A stretch of DNA of 64,000 nucleotides from NCBI GenBank assembly GCA_037444075.1, contig JBBIND010000002.1, positions 144,561 through 208,560 on the forward strand. The letters run 5' to 3'. This stretch comes from JBBIND01 sp037444075. Its GTDB lineage: Bacteria; Acidobacteriota; Terriglobia; Bryobacterales; Bryobacteraceae. The notes under the pieces were generated by a model. The model made no database searches. It worked only from the letters and a program-made list of their open reading frames with translations, and had not been told where the DNA came from. The position numbers and the translations under genes were made by a program. This document shows positions 33,313 to 42,335 of the stretch, one piece after another (the stretch's first letter is position 1; every line of letters starts with the position of its first letter).

Positions 33313-33938
33313 CCGGAGGCAGCCCGCCTGCGTTTCATCCGAACCGCCTGCAACAACTCTCTGCGCCGCCGCCTCTTCACCTGAATATCGACCTTCTTCC
33401 AGAACTTCCGGAAGTAATCCCCCGCGGAGATGAGAGTGAAAATCATCACACCCCAGAGCCACACCATCGCCGTGGTGTGCAATTCGCGCCAATGGATGCT
33501 CAGCAGCAGGAGCGTGACGGCGATCACCTGCATGACCATCTTGGTCTTGCCGAGTTCGCTCGCCCGAATCGTGTAGCCCTCGGCCGCGGCGATGCTCCTC
33601 AAACCGGAAACGGCAAACTCTCTCCCGATGATGATGACAGCCATCCAGGCGGGCAACTGCTGCACCTGAACGAGCGAGATGAGTGCGGCGGAAATGAGCA
33701 GTTTGTCGGCGATAGGGTCGAGCAACGTACCTACCGTGGTGACCTGTCCCCAGCGGCGCGCCAGATAACCGTCCAGCAAATCGGTCGCCGCCGCCGCGAG
33801 GAAGATGGCCAGAGCCAGGAACTCGTTCGTGATGACCAGGCCGTTCAGTTCGAGGCGCATGGTTTCCTGTACGAGGGCCGCAACCAGCAACGGCACGAAG
33901 AAGATCCGCAGCAGGGTCAGCAGGTTTGGCAGGTTCAT
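33309..33938 (-). CDS. pgsA: CDP-diacylglycerol-glycerol-3-phosphate 3-phosphatidyltransferase
   Basis: Membrane enzyme of phosphatidylglycerol synthesis. The CDP-alcohol phosphotransferase signature is complete: DLLDGYLARRWGQVTTVGTL followed by LDPIADK (DGxxAR...GxxxDxxxD). The protein starts MNLPNLLTLLRI, typical of PgsA, from the ATG at 33938 with GGAG upstream; a TTG at 33956 is less likely. Several membrane segments follow, and the C-terminus is an unusually basic tail (VKRRRRRELLQAVRMKRRRAA). The gene is convergent with rodZ. Confidence 0.92.
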   Translation of the reverse strand: MNLPNLLTLLRIFFVPLLVAALVQETMRLELNGLVITNEFLALAIFLAAAATDLLDGYLARRWGQVTTVGTLLDPIADKLLISAALISLVQVQQLPAWMAVIIIGREFAVSGLRSIAAAEGYTIRASELGKTKMVMQVIAVTLLLLSIHWRELHTTAMVWLWGVMIFTLISAGDYFRKFWKKVDIQVKRRRRRELLQAVRMKRRRAASG

Positions 33939-34006
33939 TCCGGCGCGCTCCGCCAAGTTCTACAGGATATCGAATGCAGGCCGCCAACGCTCATCTGATT
34001 TGAGTC

Positions 34007-35350
34007 TCAGAAATCTGTTGTGCCGATGACGTAGCCCTGCAGTTTTCTTAGCAGCGACTCCGGCACATCAGCCTCCACGAGGCAGTAATCCGCTTCGTAA
34101 CGCTTCCGCACCACGCGGGCAAATTCGTGCAGCAGATGGAGCTTGCCGCCTTCGCTGAGAGGGATGCGGAAGCTCACCCGCGAGAGGGCGTCTATCGGCA
34201 GGAGTGCGTCAATCACGCCGAGGAGTTGGTCCAGACCCGCTCCCGTGCGCGCGGAGACGCAAACCGCTTCGAGCGGCAGCCGCGGCTCGTCTGCTTCGGG
34301 GGGCGACGGCTCTTCGGCTGAAAGCAGCCGGCGGCGGACGGTATCGGCCGCACCCGCCTCGAGGAGATCAATCTTGTTCAGGACGAGCAATTGAGGCATG
34401 GAAGTGGCCTCGATTTCCGCCAGGACTTTGCTCACGTGCCCGGCTTGCTCGACAGCCTCCGGAGAGGCGGCGTCGATGACGTGCAGCAGCAGAGCCGCTT
34501 CCCGCACTTCTTCGAGCGTGGCGCGGAACGCCTGAACCAGCGTGGTGGGGAGGTTCCGTATGAAGCCCACTGTGTCGCTCAGCAACGTGCGCCGGTTGGA
34601 AGGCAGCAGGATGTGGCGAACCGTGGGGTCGAGAGTAGCGAACAGCCGGGAATCGGCAACCACTTCCGCGCCAGTCAGGCGATTGAACAAGGTTGATTTG
34701 CCCGCGTTCGTGTAGCCGATCAGCGCGATTGTGGCCAGCGGCACGGCCTGGCGCTGCCGCCGCTGAATGGAGCGGCTGGAGCGCACCGCCCGCAGCTGTT
34801 CTTCGATCTTGCGGATGCGGCGGAAAATCCTGCGCCGGTCCGTCTCCAACTGGGTCTCGCCCGGACCCCGGGTGCCGATTCCGCCTCCCAGCCGGGACAT
34901 GGACACGCCCCTGCCGGTGAGGCGTGGAAGCAGGTAGTTCAACTGGGCGAGTTCGACCTGGAGTTGGCCTTCCCGCGTTCTGGCACGGCTGGCAAAGATG
35001 TCGAGAATCAGTTGCGTACGGTCAACCACTCGGCAATCCAGCGCGTTTTCGAGGTTGCGCTGCTGGGTCGGGCTCACCTCGCGGTCGACGATGACCACGT
35101 CAACCTCTTCCGCCGCCACCATGCGGGCCAGTTCCTCCACTTTCCCGGAGCCCAACAGCGTGGCCGCTTCCAGGCGTTCGCGTTGCTGCAGGCTGGAGGA
35201 AACTACCTGGGCGCCAGCGGTTTGAGCAAGATGCGCCAATTCCTGGAGGGAAGACTCGCCCGTGCTCTGGGTTCCTGGATTGCCGCGGCGGCCGGGACGG
35301 TTGAGCTCAACGCCCAAAAGTATGGCGCGTTCGCGTAACGAATCCTGCAA
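34007..35350 (-). CDS. hflX: ribosome-associated GTPase HflX
   Basis: HflX splits or rescues stalled 70S ribosomes in other bacteria. The N-terminal HflX domain contains TLLGSGKVEELARM and VDREVSPTQQRNLE; the linker has SRLGGGIGTRGPGETQLETDRR, diagnostic of the family. The G domain has G1 GYTNAGKSTLFN, G3 DTVGFIRNLP and G4 NKID. Length 447. The start is TTG at 35350, 9 bases after the hfq stop, with GAGG just upstream. The hfq-hflX order is as in E. coli. Confidence 0.95.
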   Translation of the reverse strand: MQDSLRERAILLGVELNRPGRRGNPGTQSTGESSLQELAHLAQTAGAQVVSSSLQQRERLEAATLLGSGKVEELARMVAAEEVDVVIVDREVSPTQQRNLENALDCRVVDRTQLILDIFASRARTREGQLQVELAQLNYLLPRLTGRGVSMSRLGGGIGTRGPGETQLETDRRRIFRRIRKIEEQLRAVRSSRSIQRRQRQAVPLATIALIGYTNAGKSTLFNRLTGAEVVADSRLFATLDPTVRHILLPSNRRTLLSDTVGFIRNLPTTLVQAFRATLEEVREAALLLHVIDAASPEAVEQAGHVSKVLAEIEATSMPQLLVLNKIDLLEAGAADTVRRRLLSAEEPSPPEADEPRLPLEAVCVSARTGAGLDQLLGVIDALLPIDALSRVSFRIPLSEGGKLHLLHEFARVVRKRYEADYCLVEADVPESLLRKLQGYVIGTTDF

Positions 35351-35359
35351 AATGCGGGC

Positions 35360-35662
35360 TCAAACCTCGGACGGTTCAGGTCCTGAGGGGAGGACCGGTG
35401 CTGCGAGATTCCCGGGTGCGGCGGCGACAGCCTGCAGAGAGTTGGAAGAGTGCACAGGCTTGCCAATGACAACCGTGGAAATAGCGTGCTTGAAGATCAA
35501 CTGTTCCTGGCTGTTGTTCTCGAGGATAACGGAGTACTTGTCGAAGCTTCTGATGCGTCCCGACAACTTGACCCCGCTCATCAAATAGATTGTGAGAAAG
35601 ATCTTCTCTTTACGCGCGTGATTTAGATAAGCTTCCTGGATATTTTGCGCTGGTCTTTCCAT
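35360..35662 (-). CDS. hfq: RNA chaperone Hfq
   Basis: Sm-like hexameric protein that pairs small RNAs with mRNAs. Sm1 is KIFLTIYLMSGVKLSGRIRSFD and Sm2 is FKHAIST, with the proximal-face Gln in NIQEAYLNHARK. At 100 residues it has a longer C-terminal tail (Ala/Pro-rich) than the 70-80-residue core. The ATG at 35662 is used because the Sm fold starts right after it. On the minus strand TACAAT at 35718-35723 is a plausible -10 box, giving a leader of about 50 bases. It forms an operon with hflX. Confidence 0.95.
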   Translation of the reverse strand: MERPAQNIQEAYLNHARKEKIFLTIYLMSGVKLSGRIRSFDKYSVILENNSQEQLIFKHAISTVVIGKPVHSSNSLQAVAAAPGNLAAPVLPSGPEPSEV

Positions 35663-35755
35663 GTTTGTCACAACGGACCAGGAGGTACCCACCCCAAAAA
35701 CCGGCCCGTGAATCCAGATTGTACACCAAAACGCGGCCTGCGGTCGCTCGTGCGC

Positions 35756-35761
35756 TATAGT
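35756..35761 (+). promoter_or_regulatory. -10-like hexamer, probable leaderless start of the cation efflux gene
   Basis: TATAGT is followed by 7 bases and the GTG at 35769. An earlier possible GTG at 35760 overlaps the hexamer itself and so is unlikely to be the real start. Confidence 0.5.
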
Positions 35762-35768
35762 GCTTGAA

Positions 35769-36710
35769 GTGAGCGCGAAAGACCGGGTCGGCGAACGCGT
35801 GGCCCTGACAGGCATGGCAGTCAGCGGTTTGCTGGCCATCGTCAAGATCACGGTCGGCTGGATGGCTTCCTCCACTTCGGTGGTGGCGGACGGCGTGGAG
35901 TCCGCAGCGGATGTGCTGGCTTCGGGGATAGTGCTCTTCGGCTTGTTCCTGGCCGCCCGGCCGCCGGACGCTAACCACCCATACGGACACGGGCGCTTTG
36001 AGACCCTCTCAGGACTAGGCGTCGGCCTGGCGCTCGGACTGACCGGTCTGGCCATCGCCGTGCGTTCGCTGGAAGGCGTAGGGGATCGGCATGACCCTCC
36101 CGCCCTCTATGCGGTCTGGCCGTTGATCGGCTCGATTATTCTGAAGAGCCTCCTGGCGGGAGTCAAATTCCACTACGGGAAGAAGATCCACAGCGCCGGC
36201 CTGAAAGCCGACGCCTGGAATGACACCGTGGACATTGTCTCCGGCAGCACCGCACTGTGCGCCCTGGGCTTAACGCTTTACAACCCCGCGCGGTTTCTGG
36301 ATGCGGATCATTACGGAGGACTCGGCGTGGGGCTGATCGTCATTGTCCTGGGGTTGCTCGTGGTGAGGCAGACCACCCTGCAGTTGGTGGACACCATGCC
36401 GGACAGGCGGATGCTGGAAGAAATCCGGGCGGCAGCCAGGATGGTCCCGGGAGCAATGGGCGTGGAGAAGTGTTTCGCCCGCAACACCGGCCTGAAATAC
36501 CACGTTGATCTGCATCTGGAAGTAGATCCGGAGATGAGTGTGCGCGCCTCGCACGAGATCGCCACCGGCGTGCGCGACCGCATCAAGCAGGAACTGGAAT
36601 GGGTGGCGGACGTGCTGGTGCACGTCGAACCGCATCTTGCCGAGGAAGGCGAGGCTGGGGCAGGTGACAAACAGCCTAGGCAGGTGGAGGGGCCGGGTGG
36701 AAAACGCTGA
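35769..36710 (+). CDS. cation diffusion facilitator family transporter
   Basis: About 313 residues with six membrane segments and a C-terminal cytoplasmic domain (residues about 210-300), the CDF layout; HPYGHGRFE between segments 2 and 3 is diagnostic. The metal-site motifs are unusual: segment 2 reads ADGVESAAD (ExxxD) and segment 5 reads DAWNDTVD (NDxxVD), instead of the HxxxD pairs of zinc exporters, so another metal or preference is possible. Start GTG at 35769 is chosen from the position of TATAGT. The 3' end overlaps polX by 14 bases. Confidence 0.88.
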   Translation: MSAKDRVGERVALTGMAVSGLLAIVKITVGWMASSTSVVADGVESAADVLASGIVLFGLFLAARPPDANHPYGHGRFETLSGLGVGLALGLTGLAIAVRSLEGVGDRHDPPALYAVWPLIGSIILKSLLAGVKFHYGKKIHSAGLKADAWNDTVDIVSGSTALCALGLTLYNPARFLDADHYGGLGVGLIVIVLGLLVVRQTTLQLVDTMPDRRMLEEIRAAARMVPGAMGVEKCFARNTGLKYHVDLHLEVDPEMSVRASHEIATGVRDRIKQELEWVADVLVHVEPHLAEEGEAGAGDKQPRQVEGPGGKR

Positions 36711-38424
36711 ATTCGCGCGATTGCTTTCGGAAACGGCCGATTTGATGGAAATCGCCGGCGAGGATGTGTTTCGCATCCGCAGTTACCGCAATGCCGCGGT
36801 CGTGCTCGAAGGTTACCCAGAGAAGGTGGAGAGTATTCTGCGGGACCCTTCCCGTGATGTGACTGAGATTCAGGGCATCGGCAAGGGGCTCGCGCACGTG
36901 CTCGGGGAGATCCTCGAACGAGGGTCCTTTGAGCGGCGCGACGAAATGCTGGAAAAGTATCCGCCCACGGCCCTGGAATTCTTGAAAATCCAGGGGTTGG
37001 GACCGAAAACGGTGGCGCTGATCATCCAGCATTACCGGGTCAGCACGGTGGATGATCTGGAGAAGCTCTGCCTGGAGCAGAAGCTGCGGGACTTGCCGCG
37101 GATGGGCGCCAAGTCGGAGGAGAAGATCCTCCGAGGTATTGCCCAGTACCGGCAGGGCGCGGGACGTTTTCTGCTCAGTTTCGCCTCCGCTGTGGCCGCC
37201 GAATTCACGGAATACCTGTCCGCAGAGTGCGAACTGTCGCAGATTACTCCCGCCGGCAGCTTGAGGCGGGGCAAGGAAACAGTCGGCGACGTGGACCTGC
37301 TGATCACGGGTCAGGACGCCGCCGAGGCGCTTGAGCGATTCACCAAATTCCCAAAGGTAGTGGAAGTACTGGGGAAGGGGGTCAACAAGGCCAGCGTTCT
37401 GGTTGGCCCTGAGGGTCTGCAAGTTGACCTGCGGGCGCTGCCGGCAGAATGCTACGGGGCCGCGCTCCAGTACTTCACCGGCAGCAAAGAGCACAACGTG
37501 GCTCTGCGCAACCGGGCCATCAAGATGGGCTTTTCGCTCAGCGAGTACGGGCTCACGCGGACGGACAGCGACGAAATCGTGGCGGGCGCCACCGAAGCGG
37601 AAGTGTACGAGGCGCTCGGGTTGGCCTGGATTCCTCCGGAGCTGAGGGAGAATCAGGGCGAGATTGACACCGCCGAGACCGGCCCAATGCCCAAGCTCGT
37701 GGACTTGGGAGATATCCGCGGCGACCTGCACATGCATACTACCGAGAGCGACGGCCGGGCAACGGTCGAGGAAATGGCCGAAGCCGCGGCCGCGCTGGGT
37801 TATGACTACATCGCCATCACGGACCATTCGAAAGCCCTGGCCATGGCGAACGGGCTGGATGAAAAGCGCGTCGTAGCCTTTGCGAAGCGCGTGCGCAAAC
37901 TGAACAGCGACGGACTCGGGATTCGGGTTTTCTCCGGCATCGAGTGCGACATTCTGAAAGACGGCGCCATGGACCTGGCAGAGGACGCCCTGGCGGAACT
38001 CGACCTGGTCATCGGCAGCGTCCACAGCTACATGAACCAGGAGCCCGCCCAGATGACGGACAGGCTGTTCCGCGCCCTGGAATGCCCGCACTTGCACGCC
38101 TTAGGGCATCCTACCGGCCGAATGCTTCTCCGCCGGGACGCCTTCCTGTTTGACTTCGAGCAAGTTGCGGCGGAAGCGGCGAAGAAAAAGGTCTGCCTTG
38201 AAATCAACGCGAGCCCGGAGAGGCTGGACCTGCATGCTCCCCTGCTGCGCGCGGCCAAAGCCCAAGGCGTCCGCTTCATCGTGTGCACGGACGCGCACCA
38301 CCCCAAACACCTCTCAAACATGAATTACGGGGTGCTGACCGCGCGCCGCGGCTGGCTGACACGGGACGACATTCTCAACACCCTGCCGCCGGAGAAGTTC
38401 TTGAAAGCTCTGCGGAAAGAGTAG
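36697..38424 (+). CDS. polX: PolX-type DNA polymerase/3'-5' exonuclease
   Basis: A family X repair polymerase joined to a PHP phosphoesterase. Start GTG at 36697 has GGAGG 6 bases upstream. The helix-hairpin-helix region is IQGIGKGLAHVLGEI and IQGLGPKTVALI; the nucleotidyltransferase site is GSLRRGKETVGDVDLLI with a third Asp in LQVDLRAL. The PHP domain begins GDLHMHTTESDGR and continues with ITDHSK, GIECDIL, GSVHS, GHPTG and VCTDAHH, so the metal ligands for exonuclease activity are present. Length (575 residues) is normal. It probably acts in base-excision or break repair. Confidence 0.94.
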   Translation: MENAEFARLLSETADLMEIAGEDVFRIRSYRNAAVVLEGYPEKVESILRDPSRDVTEIQGIGKGLAHVLGEILERGSFERRDEMLEKYPPTALEFLKIQGLGPKTVALIIQHYRVSTVDDLEKLCLEQKLRDLPRMGAKSEEKILRGIAQYRQGAGRFLLSFASAVAAEFTEYLSAECELSQITPAGSLRRGKETVGDVDLLITGQDAAEALERFTKFPKVVEVLGKGVNKASVLVGPEGLQVDLRALPAECYGAALQYFTGSKEHNVALRNRAIKMGFSLSEYGLTRTDSDEIVAGATEAEVYEALGLAWIPPELRENQGEIDTAETGPMPKLVDLGDIRGDLHMHTTESDGRATVEEMAEAAAALGYDYIAITDHSKALAMANGLDEKRVVAFAKRVRKLNSDGLGIRVFSGIECDILKDGAMDLAEDALAELDLVIGSVHSYMNQEPAQMTDRLFRALECPHLHALGHPTGRMLLRRDAFLFDFEQVAAEAAKKKVCLEINASPERLDLHAPLLRAAKAQGVRFIVCTDAHHPKHLSNMNYGVLTARRGWLTRDDILNTLPPEKFLKALRKE

Positions 38425-38430
38425 TTGAAC

Positions 38431-38961
38431 ATGAGACTGGCGAGTTCGAGAGAACGTTACGTTTGTCCTGTCTTTCGAGTCAGCGAGGATTGCGCCGTGG
38501 CTCCCGATGGCTCCGAGCTACGCCGAGCCGTAGTGCGTCACGGCGGCTCCGCGGTGATTCTGGCGCTGGATGAGCGGAAGAGAGTACTGATGGTGCGCCA
38601 ATACCGGCTGCCCGCAGGGCGCAACCTGTGGGAACTTCCCGCGGGGAAACTGGATGAAGGCGAAACCGCATTCGCCGCAGCGCGCCGGGAGTTGCTCGAG
38701 GAAACCGGCTACCGCGCCGCGCGGTGGCGGAGACTGGTCTCCTTCTATCCGAGTCCCGGTATTCTCAGCGAGAAGATGACGATCTACCTGGCTACGGGTG
38801 TGCGGGCAGGTGAAAGCCAACCCATGGCCGATGAACTCATCGAGTGGCGCTGGTTTGAGGCGGATTACCTGGACGCCTGCATCCGGGACGGCAGGATCAG
38901 CGACGGCAAGACCATCATCGGTTTTCTGGCGTGGCAGCGTTACCACCGTGATGAAGGCTGA
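38431..38961 (+). CDS. Nudix hydrolase, ADP-ribose pyrophosphatase-like
   Basis: A full Nudix box is present: GKLDEGETAFAAARRELLEETGY (GX5EX7REUXEEXGU, shortened here as starting GKLDEGE and ending EETGY). The preceding VLMVRQYRLPAGRNLWELPAG and the ending DGKTIIGFLAW are typical of the ADP-ribose pyrophosphatase branch. Start ATG at 38431 is preferred over a TTG 6 bases earlier because GGAAAGAG then lies at a normal distance. It follows polX by 6 bases and ends inside the convergent rdgB. Confidence 0.88.
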   Translation: MRLASSRERYVCPVFRVSEDCAVAPDGSELRRAVVRHGGSAVILALDERKRVLMVRQYRLPAGRNLWELPAGKLDEGETAFAAARRELLEETGYRAARWRRLVSFYPSPGILSEKMTIYLATGVRAGESQPMADELIEWRWFEADYLDACIRDGRISDGKTIIGFLAWQRYHRDEG

Positions 38962-39538
38962 GGTGTTGGAGCATGGCTTCTAACGCCCGCCCGCGGTGGC
39001 TGATGTCGAGCTTGCTCGCGGCGTCGATTTCCGCCAGCGTCTTGCCGAAGGGCGGGTAGAAAAACAAGGGATCGTAGCCGAAGCCCTGACTGCCCCGCGG
39101 TTCATCCAGCAACTCTCCCTCGACTTCGCCGCGAAACGTGCCCACGAGAACTCCGTCCCGGGCCAAAGCAATTTCGCAGACGAATCGGGCGCGGCGGTTG
39201 GCGACACCCCGCATTTTGTCGAGCAGGAGGCGGTTGTTCCCGGCATCCGTGGCGCCGTGCCCGGCAAACACAGCGGAGTCGACACCCGGAGCCCCGTCGA
39301 GGGCCTCCACCTCCAGCCCGGAATCATCGGCGAATAGCCAGCCTTGAAAACCCCGGCTGTAGTGGAGCGTCTTGAGGACTGCGTTTTCGCGGAACGTGGA
39401 GCCGGTCTCCTCGCACACCGGCAACGCCGCCATCTCTGGAAGAAGTTCGATGGTGAACACGCCGCTGCCGAAGTGCCCGGCAGCCCGCAAGAACTCCCGC
39501 AGTTTGCCCCGGTTCGTGCTGGCGCAGTACAGCTTCAA
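38915..39538 (-). CDS. rdgB: XTP/dITP diphosphatase (RdgB/HAM1)
   Basis: Removes deaminated purine nucleotides from the pool. STNRGKLREF near the N-terminus, TFRENAVLKTLHYS, LFADDSGLEVEALDGAPGV and QGFGYDPLFFYPPFGKT are the family's substrate-binding segments, followed by KLDISHRGRAL. Length 207 is normal. Its ATG lies within a 4-base overlap with the end of rph, a common bacterial pairing. The 3' end overlaps the convergent Nudix gene by 47 bases. Confidence 0.95.
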   Translation of the reverse strand: MKLYCASTNRGKLREFLRAAGHFGSGVFTIELLPEMAALPVCEETGSTFRENAVLKTLHYSRGFQGWLFADDSGLEVEALDGAPGVDSAVFAGHGATDAGNNRLLLDKMRGVANRRARFVCEIALARDGVLVGTFRGEVEGELLDEPRGSQGFGYDPLFFYPPFGKTLAEIDAASKLDISHRGRALEAMLQHLSLHHGGNAATPENR

Positions 39539-40254
39539 GCGGATTCCAGTACAGCCTTCTGGATTTCGATCAGGCGCTGGATGCCGGCTCGCGCCAAATC
39601 CAGAAGACTGACCATTTGCGCGTCATCGAAGGGGCTGCGCTCGGCGGTAGCCTGCACCTCGACGAAACCGCCGGAGCCGGTCATCACCACGTTCATGTCC
39701 ACTTCTGCGCGGGAATCTTCTTCGTAGCAAAGGTCGACGAACGCCTTGCCGTCAATCAGTCCTGTGCTGATCGCCGCCACGTGGTCGCGGAGCGGCTCGG
39801 CTTTCACGGCTCCGAAGTTTTTCAATTGGCGCACGGCCAGCGCCAAGGCTACGTAAGCGCCGGTGATTGAAGCCGTGCGCGTGCCGCCATCGGCCTGGAG
39901 CACGTCGCAGTCCACGATGATCGTCCGCTCACCAAGGGCAGCCTGGTCGAGCACGGCTCGCAGCGAGCGGCCTATCAGGCGCTGAATCTCGAGCGTGCGG
40001 CCGGAGGGTCTTCCCCGGGTGGCCTCGCGCGGAGTTCGCGTGGCTGTGGCGCGCGGCAGCATGGAGTACTCCGCCGTAACCCACCCCCGGCCACTGCCGC
40101 GCAAAAACTGGGGGACGGACTCTTCGATGGTAGCGGCGCACAAGACGCGCGTATTGCCGACCTCGATCAGAGCCGACCCTTCGGCGGTGACCAGGAAACC
40201 CGGGACAAGCCGAACCTCGCGGAGTTGGTCTGGCAGTCGGTTGTCTATTCTCAT
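39535..40254 (-). CDS. rph: ribonuclease PH
   Basis: Phosphorolytic 3'-5' exonuclease that trims tRNA 3' ends. The sequence is canonical: GSALIEVGNTRVLCAAT, GWVTAEYSMLPRATATR, GRTLEIQRLIGRSLRAV, VDCDVLQADGGTRTASITGA (phosphate site and core), and AEVDMNVVMTGSGGFVEVQ. Length 239. The ATG overlaps the stop of the upstream 47-codon gene, and its own stop overlaps rdgB, so the three are translationally coupled. Confidence 0.96.
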   Translation of the reverse strand: MRIDNRLPDQLREVRLVPGFLVTAEGSALIEVGNTRVLCAATIEESVPQFLRGSGRGWVTAEYSMLPRATATRTPREATRGRPSGRTLEIQRLIGRSLRAVLDQAALGERTIIVDCDVLQADGGTRTASITGAYVALALAVRQLKNFGAVKAEPLRDHVAAISTGLIDGKAFVDLCYEEDSRAEVDMNVVMTGSGGFVEVQATAERSPFDDAQMVSLLDLARAGIQRLIEIQKAVLESA

Positions 40255-40394
40255 GGCCCGGCGGTCTTCATCATTCCGTAAAAGAGCAAGAACAGAAGGG
40301 CCGACCCCGAAATCAGCAGAATGCCGCAGGGGATGGCGCCGCGTAGCGAGGAAGTCTTGGTCTTCTTGCCGCGGGATGGTTTGAATTTCGCCAT
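40251..40394 (-). CDS. 47-residue single-pass membrane microprotein
   Basis: This small gene starts at the ATG 40394 with GAAAGG 6 bases upstream and stops by overlapping the rph ATG (ATGA). The product has a basic N-terminus (MAKFKPSRGKKTKTSSLRG) and one hydrophobic segment (PCGILLISGSALLFLLFYG), so it is a predicted single-span membrane protein with the positive end inside. It lies 20 bases after the phosphoglucose-isomerase-like gene. I do not recognise a family. The coding case rests on the two tight junctions and the protein-like composition. Confidence 0.7.
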   Translation of the reverse strand: MAKFKPSRGKKTKTSSLRGAIPCGILLISGSALLFLLFYGMMKTAGP

Positions 40395-40414
40395 GAACCT
40401 TTCAGTCCATCATC

Positions 40415-42313
40415 TCAGACTTTCCAACTGCGCAGATGGCCGGCTACCTTGCGGAAAAACTCGTCCAGCATCTCGAGCGTATCTTCTTCCAAGTCTTTCA
40501 AGGAGAGGGCGACGACGTCGCGCCCGCGTTCGGCGAGCGCCATCTGAGTCGCCAGGTATTGCGCCATGTGGTACTCGGCCGTGTAGCCGGCCTGTGGAAT
40601 CCGTTCCGCCTTCTCCGAGATCAGCACCGTGGAAAGGCACTTGCCATGACCGATGATCATCTCGTGGTAGGAGTGATTCATGGCGGGGCCTTCATACACG
40701 TCCACCGGCATCTTCAGGCGGGCACGGAAGACAGTCTCCCCGGCTTTGGCGAGGCACTTGCGGACCGCGCGCCCGGCGGCGGCATAGCGCGTGTCGCCGA
40801 AGAACGTCAGTTCCCCGTATTCGATTCTCCCGGCGCCTACGAGAGCCTTGAGAATGTGCGCGTAGGTTTCGGGGGCATCCATCTTGCCGGCTTCGGGCAA
40901 TCCTTCGATCCTGTTGAAGTACAGCGTCAAGGCGCCCCGGTAGCGCACCTGACGCGCGGAGGATTTCATCTTCTGCCACTCCGAGGTCTTCTCCAGGCCA
41001 CCGGCCTTCTGCGCTTCGTTGAACAAGCGATTGGTGATGGCCTTGTAGAGTTCCACGCTGGGTTGCGTGACGAAGTTCATGTCACGCAGGTAGGCGACGC
41101 CGAAGACGGTGTAGTGAATGAACTGCATGTAAGCCGATAACGGCGTTCCCTTGGGAAGCGTGAGAACGGCCAGCGGATAGCCGGCACGGCGCAGGACTCC
41201 AATCTTCTGCGAGTCCGGTCCGGGCATCCCCTTCACCTGCACCGCCAGGAACAGGCGGTCCTGCCGGGCATCTATGGGGGAGCGATAGTTGGCGAGCTTG
41301 ATCTTCTCGTCGATGACGATCTTGATGCCCAGGTCTTCGCGCTTGCCGAGACTTTCCTCAAAATCCTGCTTGGTCCACAAGCCGATGGGCTCCCACGCTT
41401 TCGGCAAAAGCAGCGTCACCTTGTCGCGTCCGCTCTCGCCCTGAGCGTGCAGGAACGCCGCCAACCGCCAGGCTGAGGCGATGTCCTCGTCCGATAGAAA
41501 TGTGCCGCGCATCCACTCCGCGAGGTCGATGCCGGCCAGTCCTAGCGGGTAGAGGCTGCCGCGCGTCAGCGGTGAGCTATGGCGCCCGGATGTGCCATTG
41601 CCGTCGTCCAACTGCAACTCAATTTTGCGGTAGCCGCGCTGACTGCCGAACTGATCCAGCAGTGAGCCAGGCAACGTCATGTAGATGAAATTCGGGCGGC
41701 TGTCAATATGGAACCGGTCGTATAGAACCGCCAGTTTCTCGAGGTTCACCACCGGTTCGTAGGAGGTCATGCCCAGAGCCATGCCGACCACTAGCGTGCG
41801 TTTGAGCACTTCCGGCAGCGGCAAGCGGGAACGCCGTTCCATTTCCGCGAGGATGGACTTCAGCTTGGCAGGATCCGTAGAATCGAGCACGTAGACTCGC
41901 GGACCTCGCCGCAGAAGGCCGATGGCGTTGTAGGCGGACTTGTCTTCGGCCGACCCGCCCATGCCCGCCCAAATCAGGAAGCGCAGCGGGACACCGTGCG
42001 TGGCCTGAAAACGTTCACTGATGTCCTTCAACTCAGCCGTCACTCTGGCGGGCCACTCCAGGCGATTTTCGGCCAGCCAGCTCAGGTGGAAGACGCCGTA
42101 ACTGTTCTTGGTCACGCGGCCGCCGGAGTCAATCTCCATGCCCAATCGGATTAACCGGTTCCTGGAGGCTTCGAGAGATTCAAGACCCTTTCGGCGGGCT
42201 TTTTCATCGAGGGCTCTCAGCCGGCGCAGGACTTCGTCCTTCTCGAAGGTGGCCGAGAGGGGTTCGGACGTGGGATGATCCTGGAAGAGAACAAGTGTGT
42301 TGGGCACCCTCAC
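40415..42313 (-). CDS. glucose-6-phosphate isomerase-like (SIS-fold) protein
   Basis: The start is GTG at 42313. The 632-residue protein has the phosphosugar-isomerase SIS core: IWAGMGGSAEDKSAY near residue 110 (sugar-phosphate loop), then a second SIS-like half with GIKIVIDEK, GYPLAVLTLPKG and a helical HYTVFGVAYLRDMNFVTQPSVELYK, which resembles the active-site end of phosphoglucose isomerase. It is longer than the usual 450-550 residues, with an extra C-terminal region. Isomerase activity is plausible but the catalytic residues cannot be confirmed by eye. It heads an operon with a microprotein, rph and rdgB. Confidence 0.75.
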   Translation of the reverse strand: MRVPNTLVLFQDHPTSEPLSATFEKDEVLRRLRALDEKARRKGLESLEASRNRLIRLGMEIDSGGRVTKNSYGVFHLSWLAENRLEWPARVTAELKDISERFQATHGVPLRFLIWAGMGGSAEDKSAYNAIGLLRRGPRVYVLDSTDPAKLKSILAEMERRSRLPLPEVLKRTLVVGMALGMTSYEPVVNLEKLAVLYDRFHIDSRPNFIYMTLPGSLLDQFGSQRGYRKIELQLDDGNGTSGRHSSPLTRGSLYPLGLAGIDLAEWMRGTFLSDEDIASAWRLAAFLHAQGESGRDKVTLLLPKAWEPIGLWTKQDFEESLGKREDLGIKIVIDEKIKLANYRSPIDARQDRLFLAVQVKGMPGPDSQKIGVLRRAGYPLAVLTLPKGTPLSAYMQFIHYTVFGVAYLRDMNFVTQPSVELYKAITNRLFNEAQKAGGLEKTSEWQKMKSSARQVRYRGALTLYFNRIEGLPEAGKMDAPETYAHILKALVGAGRIEYGELTFFGDTRYAAAGRAVRKCLAKAGETVFRARLKMPVDVYEGPAMNHSYHEMIIGHGKCLSTVLISEKAERIPQAGYTAEYHMAQYLATQMALAERGRDVVALSLKDLEEDTLEMLDEFFRKVAGHLRSWKV

Positions 42314-42335
42314 GTTTTAGCATAGTGAGAAGCCT

